DNA of 64,000 bases from Aurantibacter_A sp039941195 (GTDB lineage: Bacteria; Bacteroidota; Bacteroidia; Flavobacteriales; Flavobacteriaceae): contig NZ_JBDVFA010000085.1 in the NCBI RefSeq assembly GCF_039941195.1, forward strand, positions 124,001 to 188,000, written 5' to 3'. Each line of letters opens with the position of its first letter. Position 1 is the first letter of the stretch. The position numbers were made by a program, and so were the translations under genes. Below are positions 51,557 through 60,942 of this stretch, piece by piece. A model generated the notes under the pieces. It saw only the letters and a list, made by a program, of their open reading frames with translations. It searched no databases and was not told the origin of the DNA.

Positions 51557-52069
51557 TTATTCTTTAAGCGCGCTTATTGTAACTAATAATTGACCAACAT
51601 GTCGTTGACTATGTTCAGCCGCATGAAAAAGTAATCCAATTACTGTAGAAGGTAGTTTTTTGCGACCAACAGTTCTCACTTCTGTTAAACTAGATTCAGG
51701 TACGGTTTTAAAAAATGAAAGAGCCTCCTGTACTTTCGATTCGAATTCAACAATCATTTCCATAGACGATTTTTGACTGGTAGCATTTCCTTCATTCTTT
51801 AGAAATTCAAATTGATTTGTTGATAATGGTTTACCTTGAGCGTAAGTCAACATTCTATCTAAAACACCAGTTAAATGTTGTAGATGAAAGCCAATAGCAG
51901 CTCTGCCAAATGGCTTTAACCACAGTTTTTCTTCCGGAAAATCAATAAGATACTCCTTAATCTCACGAACAGATTGTAGTAAGGCATGTGCACTAGGTTG
52001 CAGTAATACAGGTACATGGGCTATCGGACCACTAAGCCAAAATTCTTGCTGTGACATTTTATTTTTCAA
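51557..52069 (-). CDS. DinB family protein
   Basis: 170 residues forming a four-helix bundle of the DinB/YfiT type. The three metal-binding histidines can be seen in IGFHLQHLTGVLDRM and LLFHAAEHSQRHVGQL. Members act as metal-dependent thiol transferases or hydrolases, often using bacillithiol; the bacilliredoxin at 58889 suggests that such a thiol may exist in this organism. The substrate is unknown. Confidence 0.83.
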   Translation of the reverse strand: MKNKMSQQEFWLSGPIAHVPVLLQPSAHALLQSVREIKEYLIDFPEEKLWLKPFGRAAIGFHLQHLTGVLDRMLTYAQGKPLSTNQFEFLKNEGNATSQKSSMEMIVEFESKVQEALSFFKTVPESSLTEVRTVGRKKLPSTVIGLLFHAAEHSQRHVGQLLVTISALKE

Positions 52070-52173
52070 TTTTAATTAGATACTTCAAAATACTAAATTA
52101 AAAAGGACCGCTTAATATTTAAATACTAAATCCTAGCATTTTAAAAGTGTGGAATAGACCTTAAATCATTTCT

Positions 52174-52181
52174 TACCTTTG
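52174..52181 (+). promoter_or_regulatory. -7 box of hemJ
   Basis: TACCTTTG is an exact TAnnTTTG match, 40 bases before the ATG at 52221. An earlier in-frame start at 52179 would lie inside it and is therefore rejected. Confidence 0.55.
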
Positions 52182-52220
52182 TCTTTCAGTATCAACATAC
52201 TGTTAAGAACAAGCGCATCA

Positions 52221-52769
52221 ATGGAATACTATAACTATATAAAGGCCCTGCATCTGATTTTTGTAATTACATGGTTTGCGGGTTTATTTTATATTCCGAG
52301 ATTATTTATCTATCATATTGAGGCTTCAGAAAAATCTTCACCTGAAAAAGAAATACTAACGAAACAATTGCAATTGATGTCGAAGAGGTTGTGGTTTATA
52401 ATTACGTGGCCTTCGGCCATATTAGCAGTGGTATTTGCTGTTATATTATTAGTGTTAATGCCGTCATTGTTACAACAGCCTTGGATGCATGTAAAACTCG
52501 CTTTTGTCGTGCTCTTGATTGTTTATCATTTAAGAACGCATCAAATTTTTAGGCAGTTACAAAATAACGTGATTAAAAATTCTTCAAATTACATGCGTAT
52601 TTGGAATGAAGGAGCAACTCTTATACTTTTTGCGATTATTTTCTTAGTGATGTTACGAAACGCATTGAATTGGATTTATGGCGTTGTAGGGCTTATCATT
52701 TTTGGAATTCTTTTAATGCTCGGTATTAAACTTTATAAACGCATTAGAGAAAAAAATCCGGAAGCATAG
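52221..52769 (+). CDS. hemJ: Protoporphyrinogen IX oxidase HemJ
   Basis: 182 residues with four or five membrane helices. KALHLIFVITWFAGLFYIPR and IYHIEA carry the conserved heme-ligand-like H11 and H32, and QLQLMSKRLWFIITWPSA and WMHVKLAFVVLLIVYH complete the HemJ pattern. It converts protoporphyrinogen to protoporphyrin IX at the inner membrane, bridging HemF and HemH, both encoded in this window. CopD-like copper proteins look similar, but the conserved residues favour HemJ. Confidence 0.88.
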   Translation: MEYYNYIKALHLIFVITWFAGLFYIPRLFIYHIEASEKSSPEKEILTKQLQLMSKRLWFIITWPSAILAVVFAVILLVLMPSLLQQPWMHVKLAFVVLLIVYHLRTHQIFRQLQNNVIKNSSNYMRIWNEGATLILFAIIFLVMLRNALNWIYGVVGLIIFGILLMLGIKLYKRIREKNPEA

Positions 52770-52835
52770 GAAATTTTAGATGCTAGATATATTTTCTACA
52801 AGCACCTAAAACTCGAAAAACGGCTCGATAATTGC

Positions 52836-52843
52836 TACCTTTG
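52836..52843 (+). promoter_or_regulatory. -7 box of the histidine kinase gene
   Basis: TACCTTTG matches TAnnTTTG exactly. It lies 20 bases before the TTG start and supports it. Confidence 0.5.
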
Positions 52844-52862
52844 AGTACAAATAAATTCAAGC

Positions 52863-54317
52863 TTGTTTAAAGAACTTTCTCTTAGATCGCGCATTTTCGT
52901 AACCATGATTTTATTGGTGGTTATTGCCTCTGTATTAATCTTAGGGATTACTATTTATCAGTTTCGCGAGATTAATATTGATTATCATAAAGTTCGATTA
53001 GCAAAGAAGGAAGAACAAATAAATCAAAGTGTAAAGAACACGTTGCAGCAAACAACGTATCCTGTAACTACTGAGAACCTTGGTCACATTTTTAGAGATG
53101 AGATATACCGAATAGCTGATGTGCAAAATGTCAATTTTAATATCTACGACTTAGAAGGGCAATTGATTAAAAGTTCTAAAACACAGTTCGAAAATGATTC
53201 TATTTCTACCTGTTTATCACCGAATGTTCTCAATAACCTTTCTAGTAGTGTTACCAAAAGGTATGTAGAGCATAATTCGGCTGCTGGGGATCGTTATCAG
53301 GCCTCATATATGTATATAAATGATTTAAAATTTAAACCAATTGGCATACTAAATTTACCTTATTATGAGGATAATTCTTTTAATGATAATGAGTTAAAAG
53401 AATTTTTGGTGCGATTAGCTTGGGTATATCTATTAATGATGATAATTGCCATTGGCCTAGCGTATTTTATATCTAAATATATTACAAGGTCACTGCAAAC
53501 GGTTTCTGATATGTTGGCTAGAACAGAACTGTCTGGTAAAAATCAGAAAATATTTGTTGAAGACCCTAGTGAAGAAATGGGTAATTTAATCACTTCGTAC
53601 AATGCCATGATTGATGAGCTTGAGAATAGTGCAGCGAAATTAGCTCGAAGTGAGCGTGAACAAGCTTGGCGTGAAATGGCAAAACAGGTTGCGCACGAAA
53701 TAAAAAACCCATTAACGCCTATGCGTTTGAGTGTGCAGAGTTTTGAACGAAAATTTAATCCCGAAGATCCGAATGTTGAATCTAAAGTGGCGGAATATTC
53801 TAAAACACTTATTCAGCAAATTGATACGATGAGCAATATAGCTTCGGCATTTTCAAATTTTGCCGAAATGCCAGCACAGCAAAACGAGACCTTAAACGTA
53901 GTTGAAATTGTGCGACTAGCATTGGATATTTTTAATGAAAATTATATCAATTTTCAATCCGATGAAAAAGAAATTATTGCGAAATTAGACCGTACGCAGC
54001 TGATTAGAGTAGTAACCAATTTAGTGAAAAATGCTATTCAGGCTATGCCAGAAGTTGAAAATCCAAACATAACAGTAGTTGTGTCATCAGAAAATGAAAT
54101 GGTTAAAATTGAAGTGTCTGATAACGGAATTGGAATTTCGGAGGAGTTTAAAGATAAAATATTCGAACCTAAATTTACTACAAAGTCAAGCGGAATGGGT
54201 CTTGGTTTAGGTATGGTTAAAAATATTGTGGAGACTTATAAAGGGGATATAACGGTAAATTCAAAAGAAGGAATTGAAACTGTATTTACAGTTCGGTTCC
54301 CAAAAAGAATTAAATAA
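52863..54317 (+). CDS. NtrY-like sensor histidine kinase
   Basis: 484 residues starting at TTG. Two membrane helices (about 12-34 and 183-204) enclose a periplasmic sensor of about 150 residues. A HAMP segment follows, then the HisKA site VAHEIKNPLTPMRLS with H278, and the ATPase boxes NLVKNAIQAMPE, DNGIGIS and GMGLGLGMVKNI. The form is NtrY-like. No response regulator is adjacent, so its partner lies elsewhere. Enoyl-CoA hydratase follows after eight bases. Confidence 0.9.
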   Translation: MFKELSLRSRIFVTMILLVVIASVLILGITIYQFREINIDYHKVRLAKKEEQINQSVKNTLQQTTYPVTTENLGHIFRDEIYRIADVQNVNFNIYDLEGQLIKSSKTQFENDSISTCLSPNVLNNLSSSVTKRYVEHNSAAGDRYQASYMYINDLKFKPIGILNLPYYEDNSFNDNELKEFLVRLAWVYLLMMIIAIGLAYFISKYITRSLQTVSDMLARTELSGKNQKIFVEDPSEEMGNLITSYNAMIDELENSAAKLARSEREQAWREMAKQVAHEIKNPLTPMRLSVQSFERKFNPEDPNVESKVAEYSKTLIQQIDTMSNIASAFSNFAEMPAQQNETLNVVEIVRLALDIFNENYINFQSDEKEIIAKLDRTQLIRVVTNLVKNAIQAMPEVENPNITVVVSSENEMVKIEVSDNGIGISEEFKDKIFEPKFTTKSSGMGLGLGMVKNIVETYKGDITVNSKEGIETVFTVRFPKRIK

Positions 54318-54325
54318 AATACAAA

Positions 54326-55108
54326 ATGAGCTATAAAAATTTAATCATTGATTATGATGACAATTTTGCAATCATAACTATCAATCGTCCAAAGAAATTA
54401 AATGCTTTAAATAGTGAAACGATTAAAGAGTTGCATGAGGCTTTTAAAGAATTAGATAGCGAAAAAGAAACTTTGGTTATTGTTTTAACTGGTAGTGGTG
54501 AAAAGGCCTTCGTGGCAGGTGCTGATATTTCCGAATTCTCGGATTTTTCTGTGGATGAAGGAGCACAATTAGCGGCAAAAGGACATAAAACGGTATTCGA
54601 CTTTGTTGAAAACCTTTCTACCCCTGTTATAGCTGCAGTAAACGGCTTTGCATTAGGTGGTGGACTCGAATTGGCTATGGCTTGTCACTTTCGAGTAGCA
54701 AGTGATAATGCGAGAATGGGCCTTCCTGAAGTGTCGTTAGGGCTTATTCCTGGATATGGTGGCACACAACGTTTACCGCAATTGGTTGGCAAAGGTCGCG
54801 CATTAGAAATGATAATGACAGCCGGTATGATAAATGCCGAAAAAGCATTGGACTATGGTTTGGTAAATCATGTGGTGCCACAAGAAGAATTACTAGATTT
54901 TTGTTTTGAGATTGGAGAAAAAATAGCAAATAACTCCCCAGTTGCCATTGCGCATGCAATAAAAGTAGTAAATGCTGGTTTTAAAACTAATGTGAATGGT
55001 TATGATTCTGAGATAGAGGCTTTTGGAGAATGCTTTGGTACTGCAGATTTTGAAGAAGGTACTACTGCGTTTTTAGAAAAACGAAAGGCCGAATTTCCAG
55101 GAGAATAG
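54326..55108 (+). CDS. Enoyl-CoA hydratase
   Basis: A 260-residue crotonase-fold enzyme that adds water to 2-enoyl-CoA thioesters in fatty-acid breakdown. It shows AFVAGADISEFS, the oxyanion-hole segment NGFALGGGLELAMACHFRVAS, and the two catalytic glutamates around LELAMACH and PEVSLGLIPGYGGTQRL. Length is normal. It shares a transcript with the histidine kinase in front of it. Confidence 0.93.
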   Translation: MSYKNLIIDYDDNFAIITINRPKKLNALNSETIKELHEAFKELDSEKETLVIVLTGSGEKAFVAGADISEFSDFSVDEGAQLAAKGHKTVFDFVENLSTPVIAAVNGFALGGGLELAMACHFRVASDNARMGLPEVSLGLIPGYGGTQRLPQLVGKGRALEMIMTAGMINAEKALDYGLVNHVVPQEELLDFCFEIGEKIANNSPVAIAHAIKVVNAGFKTNVNGYDSEIEAFGECFGTADFEEGTTAFLEKRKAEFPGE

Positions 55109-55129
55109 CAACAACCAAATTACCTACTT

Positions 55130-56710
55130 ATGAGACTACGAAAAAGCATTGCTCTAATACTTTTTCTTGCTATTTATACTGTGTCTAATGCGCAAGAAAT
55201 TCCCTTAAATTATTCGTTTGGAGAAAAATATAATGATAGGTATAAATATTCAAACCTATTAACTATAGGCAATGACGAACAGGGTGGGACACTTTTGGTG
55301 CGCGCCTATTACACCGGAATGGTATTGCGACCTAAAGGGTATTTTATTGAGAATTACGATAAAGATCTCAATTTAATTTCTGAGTATAATTACAAGCTGA
55401 AGAATGCAAATTTTGTTGAAGGCTACGTGCGTAATGGACAAATTTATTTACTCTTTTTAGATTATAATAATGATACTGAATCTTATGATTATGTAGTTCA
55501 TAGAAGTCCTATGGATGAATATAATTTTACTGAAGAAACTATTTTATCAATAAAATCTGACCCAGTTAGGCAACCATTAGGTAAAAATTATTACAACCGT
55601 AAATTTAATTCGGGTTTTACGACATCTGTTTTGTTTAATGATGAAAAATCTGCTTTTGTAATAAGTACTCATTTTAAAAAGGGCAAAGTAGATCAGCATT
55701 TAATACATCTGTATAATTCAGGTTTGAGTAAGTTAATGACCTATGATTTTTCGGATACAGCAGAAGAAAAAAACTACTCTTTTGAAAATGTTGTTTTTTC
55801 ACAAGATCTCGAGAACGTGTATATTGTAGGTAAGGCATATTTTAAAAAGAGACGTTTTAGTGCCAAAGAGCGCAAGTTTCAATATGAGATGATACAAATC
55901 TCTAAGTTAGGTGCAAAAACACAGTCTTTTGATGATTTTAGCAAGTTTTCAGAAGGACTAAAACCAATTATACACAAGGGTAAATTGTTTTGCGTGGGAT
56001 TCTATGCAGATCGAAAGGATAATAGATATAATGGGCTTTCATATTTCGAAGTTGATCCACTAACATTAGAATTAAAAGCAAAAAAATACAATCCGTTTTC
56101 TGATCAATTTATGGTTGATAAATTCGGTCGTGATATTAACGCTGAGATTAAAAATTTAGTTTTTAAAAGTTTACATATTGAGCCAGATGGTGCTATCCTT
56201 TTTAATGCCGAAGAGTATTTTGTAACTAATAGTGTGCAGTCTAATACCAGCGGAGGTCGTGTAAAAGTTGAGCGTTATCATTATAACGACATTGTTTCTG
56301 CAAAGCTTAATCGTTCTGGAGATATTAGTTGGGTGCGTAATATCAACAAAGCAGAAGTTACACAGGGCGATGGAGCTTATGCATCATATAGTACATATGT
56401 GAAAGATGGCAAAACATACTTTTTTATTGCAACTTCAGCAGAGAATCCACAATTAATGTCAGGTGATCGTTTGTTGTTTAAACAAGGTTTGAGTAGAAAC
56501 AGAAATGTATTTAGCATTCAATTGGATGCAAATGGTAAAATAAGTTTCGAAAAATTTATTGACGATAAAGAGGCAAGATTACCTTTAATGGTGAATATTC
56601 CGTTAATAAATAAAGAGCAAAATCAAATGATTTTTTATGCCAAACGCGGTACGAAAAAGCAATTGGTAAAGGTGGAATTTAAAAGTACTACAACGGAGAC
56701 TTCTAAGTAG
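55130..56710 (+). CDS. Secreted protein of unknown function
   Basis: 526 residues with a signal peptide (SIALILFLAIYTVSNAQ). The rest is beta-rich with repeated short strands and aromatic residues (YFIENYDKDLNLISEYNYKL, GSGDISWVRNINKAE-like), suggesting a propeller or blade-like fold. There is no catalytic motif, no Por secretion C-terminal domain and no membrane segment. It follows the enoyl-CoA hydratase by 21 bases; I see no functional link. Confidence 0.6.
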   Translation: MRLRKSIALILFLAIYTVSNAQEIPLNYSFGEKYNDRYKYSNLLTIGNDEQGGTLLVRAYYTGMVLRPKGYFIENYDKDLNLISEYNYKLKNANFVEGYVRNGQIYLLFLDYNNDTESYDYVVHRSPMDEYNFTEETILSIKSDPVRQPLGKNYYNRKFNSGFTTSVLFNDEKSAFVISTHFKKGKVDQHLIHLYNSGLSKLMTYDFSDTAEEKNYSFENVVFSQDLENVYIVGKAYFKKRRFSAKERKFQYEMIQISKLGAKTQSFDDFSKFSEGLKPIIHKGKLFCVGFYADRKDNRYNGLSYFEVDPLTLELKAKKYNPFSDQFMVDKFGRDINAEIKNLVFKSLHIEPDGAILFNAEEYFVTNSVQSNTSGGRVKVERYHYNDIVSAKLNRSGDISWVRNINKAEVTQGDGAYASYSTYVKDGKTYFFIATSAENPQLMSGDRLLFKQGLSRNRNVFSIQLDANGKISFEKFIDDKEARLPLMVNIPLINKEQNQMIFYAKRGTKKQLVKVEFKSTTTETSK

Positions 56711-56818
56711 ACTTTTTACCAATTATTAAATGAGATTCGTATAATTCTAAATGTTTGTTTTATTGATGTTAACCTTTTTCAGGTTTCTGCACTAACGCTA
56801 AAATAAACATTTAGAATT

Positions 56819-57385
56819 ATGAGAAAACAATCAATTTTCGCCGTATTTGTATTTTTAACTTTTTCATTGGCTAGTGCCCAAGAATTCACCTTAGGAGTAA
56901 AAGGAGGTTTAAACTTGGCTTCAATAGGAGGTAATGCATACACCGGAACTGGACTGGGTGGATTATCATCTAAAGTTAGTTTTCATGTTGGAGGAGTTGT
57001 AGAAATTCCAATTTCGGAAAAAATAGCTGTACAACCAGAATTACTTTATTCCTCACAAGGAAGTAGTTGGGCGTTTTACGGAGCAAGTGATAATTTGAAA
57101 TTAGATTATGTTAATCTTCCAGTAATGGTCAAATATTATATAATAAAGGGGTTAAGCGCTGAGGCAGGGCCTTTAGCAGGATTTTTATTGTCCACAAATG
57201 CAGATAAAGAAGATTTTAAAAGCTTAGATATAGCATTCGGTATTGGAGCATCTTATAAAATTAGCGATAACTTGTTTGCAGGATTGCGTTATAATAAAGG
57301 TATAATGAATATTAATAATGATGCCAATATTAACGGAAATAGTCAAAATAACGTGTTTCAAATTTTTGCTGGTTACGCTTTTTAA
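56819..57385 (+). CDS. Porin-family outer-membrane beta-barrel
   Basis: 188 residues with a signal peptide (SIFAVFVFLTFSLASAQ), then FTLGVKGGLNLASIGG, alternating strands with VQPELLYSSQGSSW and a terminal aromatic (FAGYAF). It is a paralogue of the barrel in the SUF cluster at 14090. The family forms eight-stranded barrels of unknown function. Confidence 0.85.
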   Translation: MRKQSIFAVFVFLTFSLASAQEFTLGVKGGLNLASIGGNAYTGTGLGGLSSKVSFHVGGVVEIPISEKIAVQPELLYSSQGSSWAFYGASDNLKLDYVNLPVMVKYYIIKGLSAEAGPLAGFLLSTNADKEDFKSLDIAFGIGASYKISDNLFAGLRYNKGIMNINNDANINGNSQNNVFQIFAGYAF

Positions 57386-57403
57386 GAACTGTATTTCGAA
57401 AGT

Positions 57404-58069
57404 TTAGAATCCGGGTTTGCCACTCCATTCTCCATAAAACTGTTCTAAATAATTCATCATAAATTGATGTCGTTTAGCAGCAAGTTTTTTTCCAGTGTTG
57501 GTTTCTAGGGTATCCTTAAGTAATAGGAGTTTTTCGTAGAAATGGTTAATGGTTGGTGCGGTCGAGTTTTTGTACTCTTCTTTAGTTAGGTTTAGGTTTG
57601 GAGCAATATTAGGGTCATACAGCTTTCTATTTTTGAATCCTCCATAGTTAAAAGCTCTAGCAATTCCAATTGCACCAATAGCATCGAGGCGGTCGGCATC
57701 TTTAATTATAGAAAGCTCTATAGATTCAAAGGGTTTGTCGGCTTTATCTAAACTGTTTTTATAAGAGCAGTTGGCAATAATCTGTACCACATGTTTTATG
57801 GTTTGCTTGGGTACATGTATAGAATTCAAAAATTCTTTGGCCATTTTTGGAGCAATTGTTTCGTCTCCATTATTAAATTTAGCATCAGCAATGTCATGTA
57901 ATAATGCACCCAAACCGACCACCAAAATGTCTGCTGATTCATCTTTTGCAATAAGTAGTGAATTATTATAAACTCGCTGAATATGGAACCAATCGTGACC
58001 TCCCTCGGCATTTATAAGCGTCTCTTTTACAAATAAAATTGTCTGGTCAATAATTTCAGAATCACTCAT
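57404..58069 (-). CDS. HD domain phosphohydrolase
   Basis: 221 residues. The HD residues lie in GGHDWFHIQRVY and ALLHDIADAKF, with a later D in IKDADRLDAIGAIG. This is the YedJ-like uncharacterised HD family, metal-dependent phosphohydrolases probably acting on nucleotides. It ends 19 bases from the convergent barrel gene and follows plsC by 12 bases. Confidence 0.87.
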   Translation of the reverse strand: MSDSEIIDQTILFVKETLINAEGGHDWFHIQRVYNNSLLIAKDESADILVVGLGALLHDIADAKFNNGDETIAPKMAKEFLNSIHVPKQTIKHVVQIIANCSYKNSLDKADKPFESIELSIIKDADRLDAIGAIGIARAFNYGGFKNRKLYDPNIAPNLNLTKEEYKNSTAPTINHFYEKLLLLKDTLETNTGKKLAAKRHQFMMNYLEQFYGEWSGKPGF

Positions 58070-58081
58070 GCTAATTTGTAT

Positions 58082-58810
58082 TTATTTGATGTAAGAAACT
58101 ACTTTGTCTTCAATTTGGGTTATGAAGTCATCACTATTTTCAGTTCTTTCCATCGGTGGATGAACGAAGAATTTTAAATGGCTTCCAATTCCCATTGGAA
58201 ATTTACCATAGCGCAATAATTTCCATGAATTGTTAATACTGATTGGGACAATAATTGCAGATGGTGCAGTTTTCATTAGAATTTTCAATCCTGTAGTTCT
58301 AAAATGTTGAGGTTGGCCATTACGGCTTCGTGTGCCTTCAGGGAATATTACTGCACTTCTTTTATGTTTTTCAATATATCGACCAAGTTTGGCGATTTCA
58401 GTTAGCGCTTGTTTGTTATTTGTCCTGTCAATTAATACAGACCCTGCATGGCGTAAATTGTAGGAGACACTCGGAATTCCTTTACCAAGTTCTTTTTTAC
58501 TTACAAATTTTGGATGGTATTTGCGCATGTGCCATATAATAGGAGGTATATCGAACATGCTTTGATGGTTAGCAACTAAAATTATAGGACGATCTGTAGG
58601 CAGCTTATTTTTATTAATGAAGGTATATCGCGTGCCTAATAAGTTGGTGCATAGCATAAGCGTACGGTTCATTAATGCTACCGAAAAGCCATGAGCACTA
58701 TATCCGATAAGATTATGACAGAATACTTGTATTGGATGAAAGACCAATAACGTTAACACAAAGAAAAATAAGAAAATGGGTGTTAAGATGTAAGCCAATA
58801 CTTTTTGCAT
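58082..58810 (-). CDS. plsC: 1-acyl-sn-glycerol-3-phosphate acyltransferase
   Basis: About 242 residues, starting at the ATG at 58810 (MQKVLAYIL); a TTG two codons earlier is less likely. It acylates lysophosphatidic acid to phosphatidic acid. The catalytic motif NHQSMFDIPP (HxxxxD) and FPEGTRSRNGQ are complete. An N-terminal membrane anchor (FLFFFVLTLLVFHP) holds it at the inner membrane. Confidence 0.92.
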   Translation of the reverse strand: MQKVLAYILTPIFLFFFVLTLLVFHPIQVFCHNLIGYSAHGFSVALMNRTLMLCTNLLGTRYTFINKNKLPTDRPIILVANHQSMFDIPPIIWHMRKYHPKFVSKKELGKGIPSVSYNLRHAGSVLIDRTNNKQALTEIAKLGRYIEKHKRSAVIFPEGTRSRNGQPQHFRTTGLKILMKTAPSAIIVPISINNSWKLLRYGKFPMGIGSHLKFFVHPPMERTENSDDFITQIEDKVVSYIK

Positions 58811-58820
58811 GCCCAAAAAT

Positions 58821-58850
58821 AAAAAACCGCTTCGAGAGAAACGGTTTTTA
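58821..58850 (-). terminator. Terminator between bacilliredoxin and plsC genes
   Basis: AAAAACCG (58822-58829) pairs with CGGTTTTT (58842-58849) around a 12-base loop. On the minus strand a T run follows, so it ends the bacilliredoxin transcript. Confidence 0.7.
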
Positions 58851-58888
58851 TATAATCTTTCTACGCTCTTTTTAAGCGTGAGCTATAA

Positions 58889-59299
58889 TTAACAGAATTC
58901 GTTATAAGCTTCCATTAAATTTTCAGCAATCATTTCAGCTGGTCTACCTTCGATGTGATGACGCTCAATCATATGAACCAATTCACCATCTTTAAACAAA
59001 GCCATACTTGGTGATGATGGAGGAAAAGGTAACATCATACTTCTAGCCATATCAACAGCTTCGGTATCTACACCAGCAAAAACAGTAACTAAATTATCAG
59101 GTTTCTTGTTGTTTTGAAGGCTAATTTTGGCTCCAGGTCTTGCGTTGGCAGCTGCACAGCCACAAACCGAGTTTACTACAACTAAAATTGTACCATCATT
59201 ATTGATAGCACTCTTGACCGCATCGGCCGTATATAATTCTTCAAATCCGGCTGAAGCCAGATCTTCTCTCATAGGTTTTACTAATTCTGCAGGATACAT
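58889..59299 (-). CDS. brxA: BrxA/BrxB family bacilliredoxin
   Basis: About 136 residues from the ATG at 59299 (MYPAELVKPMREDL), which matches the usual start; the frame extends 18 codons upstream without support. The CGC redox motif lies in VNSVCGCAAANARPG. Bacilliredoxins remove bacillithiol from proteins, so the organism probably makes bacillithiol or a similar thiol, as many Bacteroidota do. Confidence 0.88.
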   Translation of the reverse strand: MYPAELVKPMREDLASAGFEELYTADAVKSAINNDGTILVVVNSVCGCAAANARPGAKISLQNNKKPDNLVTVFAGVDTEAVDMARSMMLPFPPSSPSMALFKDGELVHMIERHHIEGRPAEMIAENLMEAYNEFC

Positions 59300-59394
59300 A
59301 GTTTTATATTTTAAATAAGCAAATTCAAAGATACTTAATTTGTCGTATTTCATTGATGAACCTTAACAAATGATTGTCATAATATCTACGAATC

Positions 59395-59425
59395 TTGTAG
59401 GGCTGCAATTGGGGAGTTATCTTTG
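59395..59425 (+). promoter_or_regulatory. Canonical promoter of the TerB/DnaJ gene
   Basis: TTG at 59395-59397, a 20-base spacer and TATCTTTG at 59418-59425 give the best Bacteroidota promoter match in the window, 19 bases before the ATG at 59444. Confidence 0.65.
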
Positions 59426-59443
59426 GCCAAATTTCTGTAGTAG

Positions 59444-60178
59444 ATGATTAAGTGGTTTGGAGCTTTAGTAGGCTATTCTTTATTTCGTTTCCCAGGAGCG
59501 ATAGTAGGATTTTTATTAGGCAGTTTTTTAGATAACATGACTTCCAGTAGCGGCGGAGCACAATCCGTTTTTAAGGATATGACACGCCAAAGTGTTTCTC
59601 CTGCTGATTTTGAATTGAATTTGCTTTCCTTGTGCTCTATAGTGATTAAGGCAGATGGGAAGGCGAGTCAGAGCGAAACGGATTATGTAAGACAGTATTT
59701 TGTAAGCACATACGGTAAAGACAAGGCTAATGCCATTTTTAGAACGTTTAATGAAGTAAATAAAAAGCGCGAAATATCTGCACAGCGAATATGTGCTTTT
59801 ATGACGCAGCGTACACGTTATGAAGTTAGGTTACAATTATTACACTTTTTGTTTGGTATAGCTCAAGCAGATGGTAATGTTAGTAATGCTGAAGTAAATA
59901 AAATACGAGAAATAGCGGGTTATTTACGCGTAACATTGCGCGATTTTGAGAGTATTAAAGCGATGTTTATTAAGTCGGCTAACAATGCGTATAAAATTCT
60001 GGATATTCAAAAATCGGCTACCGATGCAGATGTTAAGAAAGCCTATCGCACAATGGCTAAAAAATATCACCCTGATAGGGTAAATACGCAAGATGAGGCC
60101 ATTAAAAAAGGTGCGGAAGAGAAGTTTAAAGAGGTTCAAAAAGCGTACGAGACTATTCAAGCTGAACGTGGTTTATAG
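59444..60178 (+). CDS. DjlA-like protein: TerB domain plus DnaJ domain
   Basis: 244 residues. A short hydrophobic N terminus (about 5-30) resembles the glycine-rich DjlA membrane segment. A TerB-like helical domain covers about 55-170 with paired IVIKADGKASQSE and GIAQADGNVSNAE motifs. A J domain covers about 180-244 with HPD at 209-211. It would recruit DnaK to the membrane. The layout equals DjlA of proteobacteria, though the transmembrane segment is weaker. Confidence 0.88.
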   Translation: MIKWFGALVGYSLFRFPGAIVGFLLGSFLDNMTSSSGGAQSVFKDMTRQSVSPADFELNLLSLCSIVIKADGKASQSETDYVRQYFVSTYGKDKANAIFRTFNEVNKKREISAQRICAFMTQRTRYEVRLQLLHFLFGIAQADGNVSNAEVNKIREIAGYLRVTLRDFESIKAMFIKSANNAYKILDIQKSATDADVKKAYRTMAKKYHPDRVNTQDEAIKKGAEEKFKEVQKAYETIQAERGL

Positions 60179-60276
60179 GTAGTTTGTAGTGCCAGAAGTG
60201 TATTATAAAGTAATTATTTTAGTTGGACGAAAAACTATGGTATTTTAGATGTTTGTACGCGATTAAGAAGTGAAAA

Positions 60277-60861
60277 ATGGAAAATTTTTGGTTTTACATA
60301 AAATTGGGGTTTTGGCATGTACTAGACTTTTCGGCATATGACCATATTTTATTTTTGGCAGCACTAACTGTTCCTTTTGTTTTTAAAAACTGGAAGTCAG
60401 TTCTTTTACTTGCTACACTTTTTACAGTTGCCCATTGCACGTCATTAGCGTTATCAGTATACGGTGTTGTTGCAATGGATACTACTTTAATTGAGTTTTT
60501 AATTCCGGTAACCATTTGTTTAACTACCATATTTAACATTGTCTATTCAAAAATAAAAGAAGGAGAGGGTTCTTTTGTTTTGCATTATTTAGCAGCCGGA
60601 TTCTTTGGTTTAATACACGGATTTGGCTTTTCGAATTATTTTAGAATGTTAATGGCAGAAGAAACCGATAAATTAAGTTCTTTATTGGGTTTTGCAACGG
60701 GAATAGAGTTCTCCCAAATTGTTATTATACTTGCTGTATTGTGGGTAGCCTACATAGTACAAAATGCCTTACATGTAGAAAGAAAATTTTATATCGTAGG
60801 TACTTCAATTTTATTGTTTCTAGTTACAATACCAATGCTGTTTGAAACGTTCCCATGGTAG
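60277..60861 (+). CDS. HupE/UreJ family membrane protein
   Basis: 194 residues with about six hydrophobic helices. Histidines in GFWHVLDFSAYDHILF, TVAHCTSLALSV and GLIHGFGFSN follow the HupE/UreJ pattern, known for nickel or cobalt uptake. No hydrogenase or urease gene is nearby, so the substrate is open. It lies 81 bases before the dCMP deaminase gene. Confidence 0.83.
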   Translation: MENFWFYIKLGFWHVLDFSAYDHILFLAALTVPFVFKNWKSVLLLATLFTVAHCTSLALSVYGVVAMDTTLIEFLIPVTICLTTIFNIVYSKIKEGEGSFVLHYLAAGFFGLIHGFGFSNYFRMLMAEETDKLSSLLGFATGIEFSQIVIILAVLWVAYIVQNALHVERKFYIVGTSILLFLVTIPMLFETFPW

Positions 60862-60942
60862 CATTAGTTTAATATTAACCTAATTCGGTTGTAAGGCTTA
60901 AACAAAGCAGGTATCTTAGTCTTAGTATTTTAGCAATTATCC

